A stretch of 64,000 bases of DNA from Sphingobacteriales bacterium 39-19 (GCA_001898465.1 MKTX01000007.1:62001-126000), one strand, 5' to 3'; counted from the first letter of the stretch, positions 9,049-18,195 are shown. Program-made: numbers and translations. Notes: a model not told the origin generated them from the sequence alone.

Positions 9049-9927
9049 ATGCAAATTCATTTAAAAGATATTTCTACTGCAGAGGCACAAAATTATTTGC
9101 AGCATGCAATTGCGCCCCGCCCAATTGCCTTTGCCTCTACCATCAGTGCCGGAGGCATGGTGAACCTAAGCCCTTTTAGTTTTTTTAATTTATTTTCTAC
9201 CCATCCTCCCGTAGTAATATTCTCAGCAGCCAGGCGGGTAAGAAACAATACCACCAAACATACGCTGCAAAATGCAGAAGAAACCCGGGAAGTTGTAATA
9301 AATATTGTGGATTATGATATGGTGCAGCAGGTATCACTCGCCAGTTGTGAATATGATAAAGGCGTGAATGAGTTTCTTAAAAGCGGCTTTACTCCTATTG
9401 CAGCTACACTGGTAAAACCACCCATGGTAAAAGAGAGCAAGGTAAACCTGGAATGTAAAGTTTTAGAAATAAAATATCTTGGCCAGGAGGGAGGAGCCGG
9501 CAATTTAATTATTTGCGAAGTGCTGGTAATGCATATTGATGATTCAATACTGGATGAAAATAATAAAATAGATCAGCGAAAATTTCATCATGTGGCTCGC
9601 CTGGGCGGCGACTGGTATTGTAAGGTAGATGAAAGCAATTTGTTTAAAGTGGCAAAACCCAATGTACAATTAGGTGTGGGGGTAGATGCCTTACCGGCTG
9701 CTATTCGCAACAGTAAGATTCTTAGTGGAAACAACTTGGGCCAGCTTGCAAATGTAACGGCGCTGCCCCATATAGATCCGGCATTTGAAGATGAAAGACT
9801 AAAACATATTGTTCAGTATTTTTCATTAAACCCGATAGACATGGAAATGGAAATACATCGCTATGCTAAAGAATTACTGGTAGATAATAAAGTAGATGCA
9901 GCCTGGCAGGTTTTATTATCTGCTTAA
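9049..9927 (+). CDS. flavin reductase-like FMN-binding split-barrel protein
   Basis: Start chosen at MQIHLKDIS (9049), because the upstream 23 codons of the track translate the intergenic repeat. About 292 residues. The first 200 match the flavin reductase-like (DIM6/NTAB) split barrel: HAIAPRPIAFASTISAGGMVNLSPFSFFN, then VVINIVDYDMVQQVSLAS and NLECKVLEI with HHVARLGGDWY. A C-terminal extension of about 80 helical residues (HIVQYFSLNPIDMEMEIHRYAKELL) is seen in Bacteroidota homologues. It probably reduces or binds FMN in partnership with a monooxygenase or hydrolase. Same direction as the FAH gene, about 90 bases downstream. Confidence 0.82.
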   Translation: MQIHLKDISTAEAQNYLQHAIAPRPIAFASTISAGGMVNLSPFSFFNLFSTHPPVVIFSAARRVRNNTTKHTLQNAEETREVVINIVDYDMVQQVSLASCEYDKGVNEFLKSGFTPIAATLVKPPMVKESKVNLECKVLEIKYLGQEGGAGNLIICEVLVMHIDDSILDENNKIDQRKFHHVARLGGDWYCKVDESNLFKVAKPNVQLGVGVDALPAAIRNSKILSGNNLGQLANVTALPHIDPAFEDERLKHIVQYFSLNPIDMEMEIHRYAKELLVDNKVDAAWQVLLSA

Positions 9928-10073
9928 AAATTTTAGGCTTATAATAGACTTGGAAATAAATTATCTATTTATAACGGAGTTTTAAAACAATTACTTTTTT
10001 CTAAATAGTTAAAACTTTAATAACTGGATAATTTGAAATTCTTAAAAGGCACATTATGCAAATAATAGTATGG

Positions 10074-10112
10074 GGATATTTCCCTATTTTTAGTAATAGG
10101 ATATTTCCCTAT
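10074..10112 (+). promoter_or_regulatory. tandem GGATATTTCCCTAT boxes, leader of small lipoprotein gene
   Basis: GGATATTTCCCTAT occurs at 10074 and again at 10099, 25 bases apart. The second copy runs directly into the -7 box. Similar boxes precede the 32.9 kb lipoprotein gene. Spacing near two helical turns suggests cooperative binding of a regulator, but no regulator is identified. Confidence 0.45.
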
Positions 10113-10117
10113 GTTTG
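10110..10117 (+). promoter_or_regulatory. -7 box TATGTTTG, 40 bases before ATG
   Basis: TATGTTTG matches TAnnTTTG. The distance from its first base to the ATG at 10150 is 40, exactly the same as at the 32.9 kb lipoprotein locus. Confidence 0.5.
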
Positions 10118-10149
10118 TAAATATAATTTTAACCCCATACCTGATGTTT

Positions 10150-10637
10150 ATGAAATTTAAAGTTAGCCCCCCCACAGGGATTTTGGAGTTCTCACAATCC
10201 TAACAATTGTGTTTTTTGTAGCTTGTAAAAAAATGGACAGCCTGATTACCGCTCCCATGCAGGATGCAAACAGGATCGAAGAAAAGTTTTTCAATACTCC
10301 ATTAAACTTTAATCTTGATATTACACGGGTAACGAATCAATTTGATGAATTAACATATGATGAAAAAATGCTTATTGCGATTTATCCTTTACAAGCATTC
10401 CAAATAAAAATGAATATTCAAGAAGCATTTTCTGCTGCTGACGCTACAGGACTGCCCAATCCTTTAAATGGTAAGCAGGATGCATTTCGGCATGTTTTTT
10501 TTCAGGCAATTAATACCCGGGATGTATCACCAGGATTAATTGGCCCCAATGCTCTTTCTGGTTCTGTTATCGTGTCTCTGTTTGCATTTGCTCATGAATC
10601 CGAAGTGCCAGGCCAACTTCACTTAGAAAAAGAATAG
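10150..10637 (+). CDS. small lipoprotein with AFRH (DUF6973-like) domain, signal peptide out of frame at a C7 run
   Basis: The ORF track starts at a GTG (10209), but ATG AAA TTT at 10150 begins a signal peptide that runs into seven C residues (10167-10173). A -1 shift there gives MKFKVSPPHRDFGVLTILTIVFFVAC, a good lipoprotein signal followed by KKMD as in the 33 and 49 kb lipoproteins. In the plain frame translation stops after 17 codons. The mature part has FFNTP, also shared with the family, then NGKQDAFRHVFFQAI and LFAFAHE, resembling the DUF6973-type domain found at the end of some polymorphic effectors. The normal following motif is missing, so the C-terminus looks truncated. Could be a switchable gene or a decaying one. 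Confidence 0.5.
10167..10173 (+). repeat. C7 tract in signal-peptide codons
   Basis: Seven C bases in codons 6-8 after ATG AAA TTT, read as C CCC CCC in the start frame. A one-base insertion or a -1 ribosomal slip restores the lipoprotein frame. Confidence 0.75.
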
Positions 10638-10659
10638 ATTTATTCTTCTTATAGGTTGT

Positions 10660-13287
10660 CTAAATTTCCGACAAAACAGCTTTTACATTTGCTATTACCT
10701 GCGCCAGCCCACCGGGCTCTGTGCCGCCTGCTGTAGCTAATGTTTTTTGTCCGCCGCCGCCACCTTTTATGAGCGGGCTTACAGTTTCTTTTATGAGTTT
10801 AGCAGCATCTAAACCTCTTGCTGCTACTACGGTATCGCTAATGCCAATAGCCACAAAAGCTTTTCCGCCAATATTGGCGCAAAGCACTATCACATGATCA
10901 TTTACATGATGCTTTACATCGAAACAAAGTTTTTTTAACGCATCCGCATTATTTACTTCTACAATATCTGCAATAAAGTTTATGCCATTAATAATTTCAT
11001 CTTTTTGCAAAAGTTCATTTCGGATACCTACCATTTGCCGGGCTTCCAGGGCATCTATTCTTTTTTGCAGTTGTATATTTTCGGCCTGGAGTTGTTCAAT
11101 GGTTTTAAGTGCATCCTGGGGTTGTTTTAATCGTTCTTTTATTTGTTGCAGTTCATTGTCATTTTTATTGAGGTACTGCATCGCTGCTTTTCCACTTAAT
11201 GCTTCTATACGCCTTACTCCTGCTGCCACTGCCGATTCTGATTTAATTTTAAACAATCCCAACTCCCCGGTATTACCTACATGGGTGCCACCACAAAGTT
11301 CAATAGAATAGTTGGGATCCATAATTACCACACGTACCGTATCGCCATATTTTTCACCAAATAATGCCATGGCTCCCAATGCCATAGCCTCTTCTTTATT
11401 CATGCTTTTGATTACAACCGGAATATTTTCTCGTATTTTTTCATTCACTAATTCTTCTGCCTTATTTAATTCTTCGTCACTAAGTTTTGCAAAATGAGAA
11501 AAATCAAAACGCAGATGTTCCTCATTTACCAGGCTTCCTTTTTGTGCTACATGCTTACCCAGTACTTCTCTTAATGCGGCATGCATAAGGTGTGTGGCAC
11601 TATGGTGTACCGCAATATTTTTCCGGCGTTCTTTCTGCACAATGGCTTTTACCATTCCTCCTGTTTCTGCCGGCAGGGTTTCAGTAAAATGTATGATGAG
11701 GTCATTTTCTTTTTTGGTATTGATGACAGGGATTTGTGTTTCGCCAAATACTAAAACACCCGTATCGCCTACCTGGCCGCCACTTTCAGCATAAAATGGA
11801 GTTTGCTCCAGTACAAGCTGGTATAGTTGTTTTCCTTTTGCAGAAACCTGCCGGTGCTTTAATATTCTTGTTTCTGCTTCTAAATGCTGGTATCCTACAA
11901 AGCCTGAGCTGTTGCCCTCATGTACCATTACCCAATCGGCAGTATCTAATGCCGTAGCGGCCCGGCTATTGTCTTTTTGTTTTTGCATGTGTGCCGTAAA
12001 GCCGGCTTCATCAATTGTTATATTATTTTCTGCCGCAATGAGGCGGGTAAGATCAATGGGAAAACCATAAGTATCCAGCAATTCAAAAGCAGCAGCCCCG
12101 CTTATTTTTTTATTTTCCCGGGCTTGCATCATCAATTCATCCATTTTTTTTAATCCTTTATCCAGGGTTCTTAAAAAGGCTTCTTCTTCTTCTTTAATTA
12201 CTTTTGCCACAAAATCTTTTTGTGCAAATAATTCGGGGAACACATCCTTAAACTGGTCGGCAATTACAGGAAGTAATTGATGCAGCAGGGGTTTCTTATA
12301 ATTCAGGTAAGAGAAATAATAGCGGGCAGCCCTGCGTAAGATGCGGCGAATAACATAGCCTGCGCCGGTATTGGATGGCAGTTGCCCATCGGCAATGGTA
12401 AAACCAATAGCCCGTATATGATCGGCCAGCACCCGGAAGGCTACATCTTCTTTTGTATTGGAAAAAGTATATTTTTTATGTACCCATTCTTCGGTTGCAC
12501 GAATGGTTCCTGCAAATACATCGGTATCATAATTACTGGTTTTATTTTGCAGTACCCGTACTAATCTTTCGAAACCCATCCCGGTATCTACATGCCGGGC
12601 AGGCAGGGGTTCCAGGCTTCCGTCTTTTTTTCGGTTGTATTGAATGAATACATTGTTCCAAATTTCAATTACCTGGGGATGATCATTATTTACGAGGCTT
12701 GTACCGGGTATTTTTTCTTTTTCGGTAGTACTGCGGCAATCGGCATGTATTTCTGTGCAGGGGCCACAAGGCCCGGTATCGCCCATTTCCCAAAAGTTAT
12801 CTTTTTTATTACCTAATAAAATATGGTCTTCGGCAACATATTTTTTCCATTCCTGCCAGGCTTCTTCATCTTTGGGTAAACCTTCTTTTTCATCGCCTTC
12901 AAAAACGGTAACATATAAATTTTCTTTGGGGATCTTATAAATTTCAGTTAATAATTCCCAGCTCCAGGCAATGGCTTCTGCTTTAAAATAATCACCAAAA
13001 CTCCAGTTGCCCAGCATTTCAAACATGGTATGGTGGTAAGTATCTACGCCTACTTCTTCCAGGTCGTTATGTTTACCACTTACTCGTAAGCATTTTTGAG
13101 TATCGGCAATACGTGGGTAGGGAGCTGGTTTATTTCCTAAAAAATAATCTTTAAACGGGTTCATACCTGCATTGGTAAACAGCAGGGTAGGGTCGTTTTT
13201 TACAATAATGGGAGCCGAAGGCACAATTTTATGACCCTTACTTATAAAAAAATTAAGGAAAGCTTTTCTTATTGCTGTTGCCGTCAT
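10660..13287 (-). CDS. alaS: alanyl-tRNA synthetase
   Basis: About 875 residues starting at MTATAIRKAFLNFF (13287; a second ATG directly before it at 13290 is equally possible). The upstream part of the track ORF is untranslated leader and repeat. The class II core includes FTNAGMNPFKDYFLG, HHTMFEMLGNWSFGDYF and GMGFERL. The editing domain carries HSATHLMHAALREVLG and the zinc-site CGGTHV. A coiled-coil (QIKERLKQPQDALKTIEQLQ) leads to the C-terminal GGGGGQKTLATAGG segment of the C-Ala domain. It charges tRNA-Ala and clears mischarged Ser/Gly. Adjacent divergent genes are M23 peptidase and MerR. Confidence 0.97.
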   Translation of the reverse strand: MTATAIRKAFLNFFISKGHKIVPSAPIIVKNDPTLLFTNAGMNPFKDYFLGNKPAPYPRIADTQKCLRVSGKHNDLEEVGVDTYHHTMFEMLGNWSFGDYFKAEAIAWSWELLTEIYKIPKENLYVTVFEGDEKEGLPKDEEAWQEWKKYVAEDHILLGNKKDNFWEMGDTGPCGPCTEIHADCRSTTEKEKIPGTSLVNNDHPQVIEIWNNVFIQYNRKKDGSLEPLPARHVDTGMGFERLVRVLQNKTSNYDTDVFAGTIRATEEWVHKKYTFSNTKEDVAFRVLADHIRAIGFTIADGQLPSNTGAGYVIRRILRRAARYYFSYLNYKKPLLHQLLPVIADQFKDVFPELFAQKDFVAKVIKEEEEAFLRTLDKGLKKMDELMMQARENKKISGAAAFELLDTYGFPIDLTRLIAAENNITIDEAGFTAHMQKQKDNSRAATALDTADWVMVHEGNSSGFVGYQHLEAETRILKHRQVSAKGKQLYQLVLEQTPFYAESGGQVGDTGVLVFGETQIPVINTKKENDLIIHFTETLPAETGGMVKAIVQKERRKNIAVHHSATHLMHAALREVLGKHVAQKGSLVNEEHLRFDFSHFAKLSDEELNKAEELVNEKIRENIPVVIKSMNKEEAMALGAMALFGEKYGDTVRVVIMDPNYSIELCGGTHVGNTGELGLFKIKSESAVAAGVRRIEALSGKAAMQYLNKNDNELQQIKERLKQPQDALKTIEQLQAENIQLQKRIDALEARQMVGIRNELLQKDEIINGINFIADIVEVNNADALKKLCFDVKHHVNDHVIVLCANIGGKAFVAIGISDTVVAARGLDAAKLIKETVSPLIKGGGGGQKTLATAGGTEPGGLAQVIANVKAVLSEI

Positions 13288-13358
13288 CATGTATTCAAAA
13301 ATTTTATACGGGTTGATTTTTAGTGTTATGGGGTTATATTTGTACAACCCCTGCTGCT

Positions 13359-13401
13359 CCCCGGTAGGCCGTACAAGAGTGCGACGCCCATGAAGCCGGG
13401 G
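13359..13401. repeat. REP-like intergenic inverted repeat, copy 2
   Basis: CCCCGG and CCGGGG bracket GTGCGACGCCCATGAAG. On the minus strand the core reads CCCGGCTTCATGGGCGTCGCAC, nearly identical to the element at 8989-9013. It lies in the alaS 5' leader. Confidence 0.5.
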
Positions 13402-13499
13402 ATTGCTACTTTTGCCGGGTACCAAAAAAGGAATTACTTTTTTAGGAGCAGCAAATTTAGTTAATCGGGATGAGTATGGGGAGTGCTTGAGATCATTTT

Positions 13500-14474
13500 A
13501 TGAAAAAAATCAAATATTACTATAATACGCAATCTTTGCGGTATGAAAAACTAGTTACCCCCCTAAGGGTAAAGCTGCTTCGTACCATTGGTTTTATAAG
13601 TGTATTGCTGGTAAGCTCAGCCATTGTGATTTATTTCTATAACCGTTTTTTTCCCAAACCTGCTGACCTGGAGAACCGCCAGAAATATAAAGAGCTTGCC
13701 GATAACTATAATGTACTGAGGGGGAAACTAAAAATGGCAGAGCAACAAATGGCAGCACTTGAAAAAAGAGATAACGAAGTGTACCGCTCTATTTTTGAAG
13801 CCAACCCGGTACCCGATAGCACCCGTGCAAAACTTATAGAAAAACAAAAGGAATTTGATAAAGTGAGCGGTATGGATGAAGATATTATAGGGAAAGATAT
13901 TGCCGCCCAGCTAAATAACCTGAATGCCCGCATTACTTACCAATTGCAGAGCTATGAAAAAATTGAAAGCCTGATTAAAAACCAGGATGCCAAACTGGCC
14001 AGTATCCCCGCCATACAACCGGTGAGCAATAAGCAACTGAACCGCATAGCGAGTGGCTTTGGTAGCCGGATTGACCCGGTATATGGTACTCCCAAAATGC
14101 ATAAGGGCCTCGATTTCTCTGCGCCCCAGGGTACACCCATTTATGCAACCGGAGATGGCATAATAGAAGCAGCCGGGTATAGCGAGGGCGGGTATGGGAA
14201 CCATGTAATGATAAACCACGGCTATGGATATGAAACCCTGTATGGCCATATGGTGCGAATAAAAGTACGTGTTGGCCAAAGAGTGAAAAGGGGCGAAGTA
14301 GTGGGATGGGTGGGCAGTACCGGCAAAAGTACAGGCCCCCATTGCCATTATGAAGTGCATATAAATGGAAACGCAGTAGACCCTGTTTACTTTTTTTATA
14401 ACGACCTGGGGCCTGAACAATATGAACGGCTCTTAAAAATTGCGGCTACTGGCAGCGCACGTAGTTTTGACTAA
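13500..14474 (+). CDS. M23 family metallopeptidase (membrane-anchored)
   Basis: 324 residues. There is a single N-terminal membrane segment (about residues 26-47, TIGFISVLLVSSAIVIYFYN), then a periplasmic helical/coiled-coil region (about 55-170). The LytM domain has the zinc ligands HKGLD and HCHYEVH with the ASGFGSRIDPVYG entry strand and GNHVMINHGYGYETLYGHM. All expected ligands are present, so it is probably an active peptidoglycan endopeptidase. It is divergent from alaS and followed by the MerR regulator, a neighbourhood I believe is common in Bacteroidota. Confidence 0.9.
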   Translation: MKKIKYYYNTQSLRYEKLVTPLRVKLLRTIGFISVLLVSSAIVIYFYNRFFPKPADLENRQKYKELADNYNVLRGKLKMAEQQMAALEKRDNEVYRSIFEANPVPDSTRAKLIEKQKEFDKVSGMDEDIIGKDIAAQLNNLNARITYQLQSYEKIESLIKNQDAKLASIPAIQPVSNKQLNRIASGFGSRIDPVYGTPKMHKGLDFSAPQGTPIYATGDGIIEAAGYSEGGYGNHVMINHGYGYETLYGHMVRIKVRVGQRVKRGEVVGWVGSTGKSTGPHCHYEVHINGNAVDPVYFFYNDLGPEQYERLLKIAATGSARSFD

Positions 14475-14580
14475 ATCCTTGTTTTCATTCTGCTTACATT
14501 TGCTGCTATTGCTTACACGCTTTGCCGCATGGTTTTTGGTTCTTAGGCACCAAGTAAAACTTAATCATTAATTTTAAAGC

Positions 14581-15162
14581 ATGAAAAAGCTTACACAAAT
14601 TGCTTTTGATTTTGGGATGGATGAACCTGACTCAAAACGGAATGAGGAAATGCCGGCAAGTGAGGAAAAAAAGGAGGCAGATGAAGATACTATACAGGTA
14701 AATGAAGAACCGGTAGTATTGCCTGAAATTTATGCAACAGTAAAGAAGGAGAAAGAAAAAAAATTACGCAAATCACCCCGTGGGCGTATGCGACTGAGCG
14801 ATATGGATGCGCATAACGATAAAGTGGATATTCCCGGGGATGAAGAATTATTTTCAAAAAGATATTATGCTATAGGAACGGTAGCGGGAATGTTTGGCGT
14901 AAATGTATCGCTTATTAGGTTTTGGGAAAATGAGTTTGATATATTAAAACCCAAAAAAAATGGCAAAGGCGACAGGCTCTTCAGGCCCGAAGATGTGAAA
15001 AACCTGCAGATGATTTATTTTTTATTGCGTGAAAAAAAATATACCATCGAAGGAGCAAAAGATTTTATAAGAAAAAATAAAAAAGCAGAAGAGCAGTATG
15101 CACTTATTGAATCTTTACAAAAATTGAAATTTTTTTTACTGGAATTAAAAGCAAACATATAA
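14581..15162 (+). CDS. MerR family transcriptional regulator
   Basis: 193 residues. A charged, disordered N-terminal half (about 1-95, rich in Glu/Lys) precedes a MerR winged-helix: YYAIGTVAGMFGVNVSLIRFWENEF, then the wing and helix FRPEDVKNLQMIYFLLREKKYTIEGAKDFI. The C-terminal helix is short with no effector domain or conserved Cys, so no metal or drug sensing can be inferred. Expected to bind DNA as a dimer in the cytosol. The downstream thioredoxin-like gene starts four bases later and is likely cotranscribed. Confidence 0.88.
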   Translation: MKKLTQIAFDFGMDEPDSKRNEEMPASEEKKEADEDTIQVNEEPVVLPEIYATVKKEKEKKLRKSPRGRMRLSDMDAHNDKVDIPGDEELFSKRYYAIGTVAGMFGVNVSLIRFWENEFDILKPKKNGKGDRLFRPEDVKNLQMIYFLLREKKYTIEGAKDFIRKNKKAEEQYALIESLQKLKFFLLELKANI

Positions 15163-15166
15163 CCTT

Positions 15167-15682
15167 ATGAAATTATTGATGACGGCCCTTTTACTGGCAT
15201 GCGTAATGGGGAACCCGCTGCTGGCCCAGTCTCCTTATACCTCTTATGCAGATAGCGCCCAGGCAGGCTCGTATATTTTAAATGGCATCATAAGCAAATA
15301 CGCCGTTATGAATAATGCTGAATATAGTTGGTATAAAACAAACCAGGAGGCCTATGCTCCTTCAGCCGATGTACTGGAGGCCATGGAAAAAGCAAAAGGG
15401 AAGTTTACTTTTTTAGTATTTGGAGGTACCTGGTGCGAAGACACTCATTTTATAATTCCTAAATTTTTTAAACTCCAGGAGCTGAGTGGCATTGCTGATA
15501 AAGATATTTCCTTTATAGGTGTAACCCGGTTAAAAACAACGCTGGGTAACCTTACCCGGGTTTTTAATATTAGCCATGTTCCTACCATCATCATATTAAA
15601 GGATGGTAAAGAAACGGGGAGGCTGGTAGAATATGGCAGCACCGGCCTTTGGGATAAAGAACTGGTTACTTTACTGAAATAG
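15167..15682 (+). CDS. secreted thioredoxin-fold protein with single active-site Cys
   Basis: 171 residues with a signal peptide (MKLLMTALLLACVMGNPLLAQ). The fold is thioredoxin-like: FTFLVFGGTWCEDTHFIIPKFFKL, then VTRLKTTLGNLTRVFNISHVPTIIILKDGKE, which has the cis-Pro (VPT). The active site is WCEDT rather than CxxC, so only one Cys is present and classical dithiol reduction is not expected. Possible roles are monothiol exchange or a structural/chaperone role. It follows merR directly. Confidence 0.78.
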   Translation: MKLLMTALLLACVMGNPLLAQSPYTSYADSAQAGSYILNGIISKYAVMNNAEYSWYKTNQEAYAPSADVLEAMEKAKGKFTFLVFGGTWCEDTHFIIPKFFKLQELSGIADKDISFIGVTRLKTTLGNLTRVFNISHVPTIIILKDGKETGRLVEYGSTGLWDKELVTLLK

Positions 15683-15688
15683 ATTTTT

Positions 15689-16156
15689 TTATTGGCAGGC
15701 CCGGGCAATATTTCTTAAAAAACTGGTATCATAGTCAATAATCGTATTCACATTATTAAGCGGACCAAACTGGTATAATTCTTTTTTTACGGGATTATAA
15801 GAAAACTGGGCTACCACCGAGTGCATATCGGGGAAAATTTCATGCACTGAGAATTCATATTTATCACTTTCCTTAGTAATACCATCTGCCTGGGGATGCG
15901 GGCTGGCATCTAATACAAAACCATGGCCGGTACCGCCATTCTTTTTTACTGTTTCATCCACAGAACTCAGCAGGCTTTGTACTTTTTGAGAAGATAAAAC
16001 CAGCTTCAGTACCGCACCCTTACAACCCGGGTCATTTGCCTGGAGATAGCTTATTTTATCTTCTAAAATTTCATTTCCAAAGTCGTTATACTTTTTACCC
16101 TTGCAGGCAAATATTGAAAAAACCAGGATGGCATATAGCAAGTAAGAAGGTTTCAT
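15689..16156 (-). CDS. putative lipoprotein, unknown function
   Basis: The ATG at 16156 is preferred to the GTG five codons earlier. MKPSYLLYAILVFSIFAC gives a lipobox with Cys18, followed by KGKKYNDFG. The mature protein of about 138 residues has two further Cys (GCKG and the C-terminal ARAC). I do not recognise a family. It appears beta-rich and C-terminally soluble. It is convergent with the thioredoxin-like gene (six bases) and lies upstream of nothing obvious on its strand. Confidence 0.65.
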   Translation of the reverse strand: MKPSYLLYAILVFSIFACKGKKYNDFGNEILEDKISYLQANDPGCKGAVLKLVLSSQKVQSLLSSVDETVKKNGGTGHGFVLDASPHPQADGITKESDKYEFSVHEIFPDMHSVVAQFSYNPVKKELYQFGPLNNVNTIIDYDTSFLRNIARACQ

Positions 16157-16201
16157 AAAATATATTTTCACCTAAGTTATGCCAATTATTTTTGATGCTG
16201 C

Positions 16202-17323
16202 TTATAAAATAGTACTGTCTTTGGGTGCAGTGGCAGCTGTATTTACCACTTTTATTGTATTGCCAGCGCTCACCAGTTCTATTTTTAATTCTTCCATCAT
16301 TTTCATGATGTGGATATACACTTCCTGCCTGAGTTGGTTAAATTCTAAAAGGGTAAAAGGAATGGTAAAATATTCGGCCGTAATATTTAACCCGTTTTTG
16401 CTTAGATCTGTTATGAATACTGTATTACTTTGTATGGAATTTTCATGGGCAGCTAAAATCTTTTTAATGCCCTCTATACATTCATTGGCTTTAGAAACAG
16501 GGGTTGTAGCCAGCAGGTCAAAACTCATAACGCAGCGCCGGAGGGTACGCATACTTAAATTATCTACGGCACTGCTGACCATTTGCCGGTTGGGAATGGT
16601 AACTAAAGTTCTATCTGCTGTACGCAACCGGGTACTGCGAAGCCCAATTTTTTCAACCACGCCGCTCAGGTTATCTACTGTTACGGCATCGCCGGTAAAG
16701 AAGGGTTTATCAAAAAATATGATAAAAGAGGCTATTAAATTTTCGAGGCTTTCTTTTGCTGCCAGGGCCAAAGCCGCACCTACGATACTTAAGCCGGTAA
16801 GCAGGTTGCCAATATCCTGGTTAAATGCCAGTTTTAGCACTAATAAAAACCCCATGATACCAATCATGACCTTTAAAAAATCCCTGAAAAAAACAACCAG
16901 TTGCCCATGGCTTTTTTCATTTTCCTGTTGGGCTTTATATATAAGGAGTAAAGAAATAAAATCTACCACACTCATTACAAACCAGGTGAAGCTGGTTACC
17001 AGCATTACGACCCCCAGCCTGTCTAGCATTACGGCAATGGAGTGGCCATATATTTTATGATCGAATTGGGGCGGAAAATTTAATTTATCGAGTGTAACGA
17101 TACTAATGAGCAGAAAGACAAACCAACTGGTGGGCTTTACCGTAAGGCGAACAAAGCCCCCCTTTTCCATACTTTTCCATTTAGTAGAAAGTAATTTGTA
17201 CAATAAAGAAGCAATGCGGTGCGAAATAAAACGCTTAAGCAGCAGGGCTAATAGGATAATGCCTGCTACGATCAGCCAGTTTTGTACCGTGTTCCCCAGT
17301 ATAATATGATGTAAAAATTCCAT
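16202..17323 (-). CDS. MscS-type mechanosensitive ion channel
   Basis: 373 residues. Four to five hydrophobic segments occur in the first 200 residues, then the pore helix and beta domain: GNLLTGLSIVGAALALAAKESLENLIASFIIFFDKPFFTGDAV, with the Gly/Ala-rich TM3 typical of MscS. The beta domain continues with GVVEKIGLRSTRLRTADRTLVTIPNRQM, followed by a mixed alpha/beta C-terminal domain. It would gate on membrane tension to release solutes during osmotic downshock. It is the last of a minus-strand cluster after the beta-propeller protein, with a five-base gap. Confidence 0.92.
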   Translation of the reverse strand: MEFLHHIILGNTVQNWLIVAGIILLALLLKRFISHRIASLLYKLLSTKWKSMEKGGFVRLTVKPTSWFVFLLISIVTLDKLNFPPQFDHKIYGHSIAVMLDRLGVVMLVTSFTWFVMSVVDFISLLLIYKAQQENEKSHGQLVVFFRDFLKVMIGIMGFLLVLKLAFNQDIGNLLTGLSIVGAALALAAKESLENLIASFIIFFDKPFFTGDAVTVDNLSGVVEKIGLRSTRLRTADRTLVTIPNRQMVSSAVDNLSMRTLRRCVMSFDLLATTPVSKANECIEGIKKILAAHENSIQSNTVFITDLSKNGLNITAEYFTIPFTLLEFNQLRQEVYIHIMKMMEELKIELVSAGNTIKVVNTAATAPKDSTIL

Positions 17324-17328
17324 AGTAA

Positions 17329-18195
17329 CTATTGTATGCTATACACTTCCACAGCATCTTTATTTAAAATATACAACCGGTTATTCATGGCTTTAATGCC
17401 TGTATAATCTTTAAAAACCGGGGGCAATGTAAATGTTTTTAATTGCAAAGAATGAAGTTGGTAACTGTTGAGCACATGCCCCGTAAATCCATATAAAACA
17501 TTGCCCGATATAGCTACCTGCTGCCAATGTAAAAGCGGGATGCTGTTTTTCAGGCTACCATAATAATCAAAAATAAAAAAGCCTTTGGTACTGTCGTATA
17601 AATATACAAAACCATCGCTATCCTTCATCCATTGCGGGTTTGGAAGCTCAGTAAATAACATTCGCCAATCTGTTGTTTCTGATAGTACTTTGCCTTCTGC
17701 ATCAATTTTTTTGAGTTTAAAATCCTGCTCATCAAAAATCCATACATTATTATCGTATGCTGCGGCCAGGATATTTACCGAAAAAATATTTCCTTTTCTA
17801 AAGTTAATTTGGTTGCGGAGGCTTAATTGCCTGTCCAGCATGAGCAGGGTAGAAAAATTTTTATAATAGATAAGGGGGCGAAGCGGGTTGCTTACATCAA
17901 TAAGCGAGGGGGTACCGTATTTTTTTACATTGTTGAAAACAGCAATGGAATCTCCTTTGGCATTAAATTTTATTAATTGGGAGTTGCTGGTAATTAAGAA
18001 AATATTATCCAGGGCATCTACATCCATATAATGATAGGTACCGGTAATACGATGTAGCAGTGTATAGGAAATATTGCCGGTATTTTGCTGTGCTGCTGTG
18101 GTACTGTCTTTGGCAGTAGCGATTGATTGTGCACAACTAAAATGGAGGCCCGTAAGGCTGATAAAGATAATATGTGCAATAATAATTTTTAGCAT
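17329..18195 (-). CDS. secreted protein of unknown function, propeller-like repeats
   Basis: 288 residues with an N-terminal export signal (MLKIIIAHIIFISLTGLHFSCAQ; a Cys is present but the lipobox is weak). Short repeated strands such as MDVDALDNIFLITSNSQLIKFNAKGD and NNVWIFDEQDFKLKKIDAEG suggest a beta-propeller of NHL/6-bladed type. Its ATG overlaps the lpxH stop by one base (TAATG), implying translational coupling with lpxH. No function can be stated. Confidence 0.7.
   Translation of the reverse strand: MLKIIIAHIIFISLTGLHFSCAQSIATAKDSTTAAQQNTGNISYTLLHRITGTYHYMDVDALDNIFLITSNSQLIKFNAKGDSIAVFNNVKKYGTPSLIDVSNPLRPLIYYKNFSTLLMLDRQLSLRNQINFRKGNIFSVNILAAAYDNNVWIFDEQDFKLKKIDAEGKVLSETTDWRMLFTELPNPQWMKDSDGFVYLYDSTKGFFIFDYYGSLKNSIPLLHWQQVAISGNVLYGFTGHVLNSYQLHSLQLKTFTLPPVFKDYTGIKAMNNRLYILNKDAVEVYSIQ

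Noticed and set aside
13911-14420. 169-aa minus-strand ORF
   Set aside because: Antisense shadow of the M23 peptidase gene.
16179-17060. 293-aa plus-strand ORF
   Set aside because: Antisense shadow of the mscS-type gene, which has clear membrane and beta-domain motifs.
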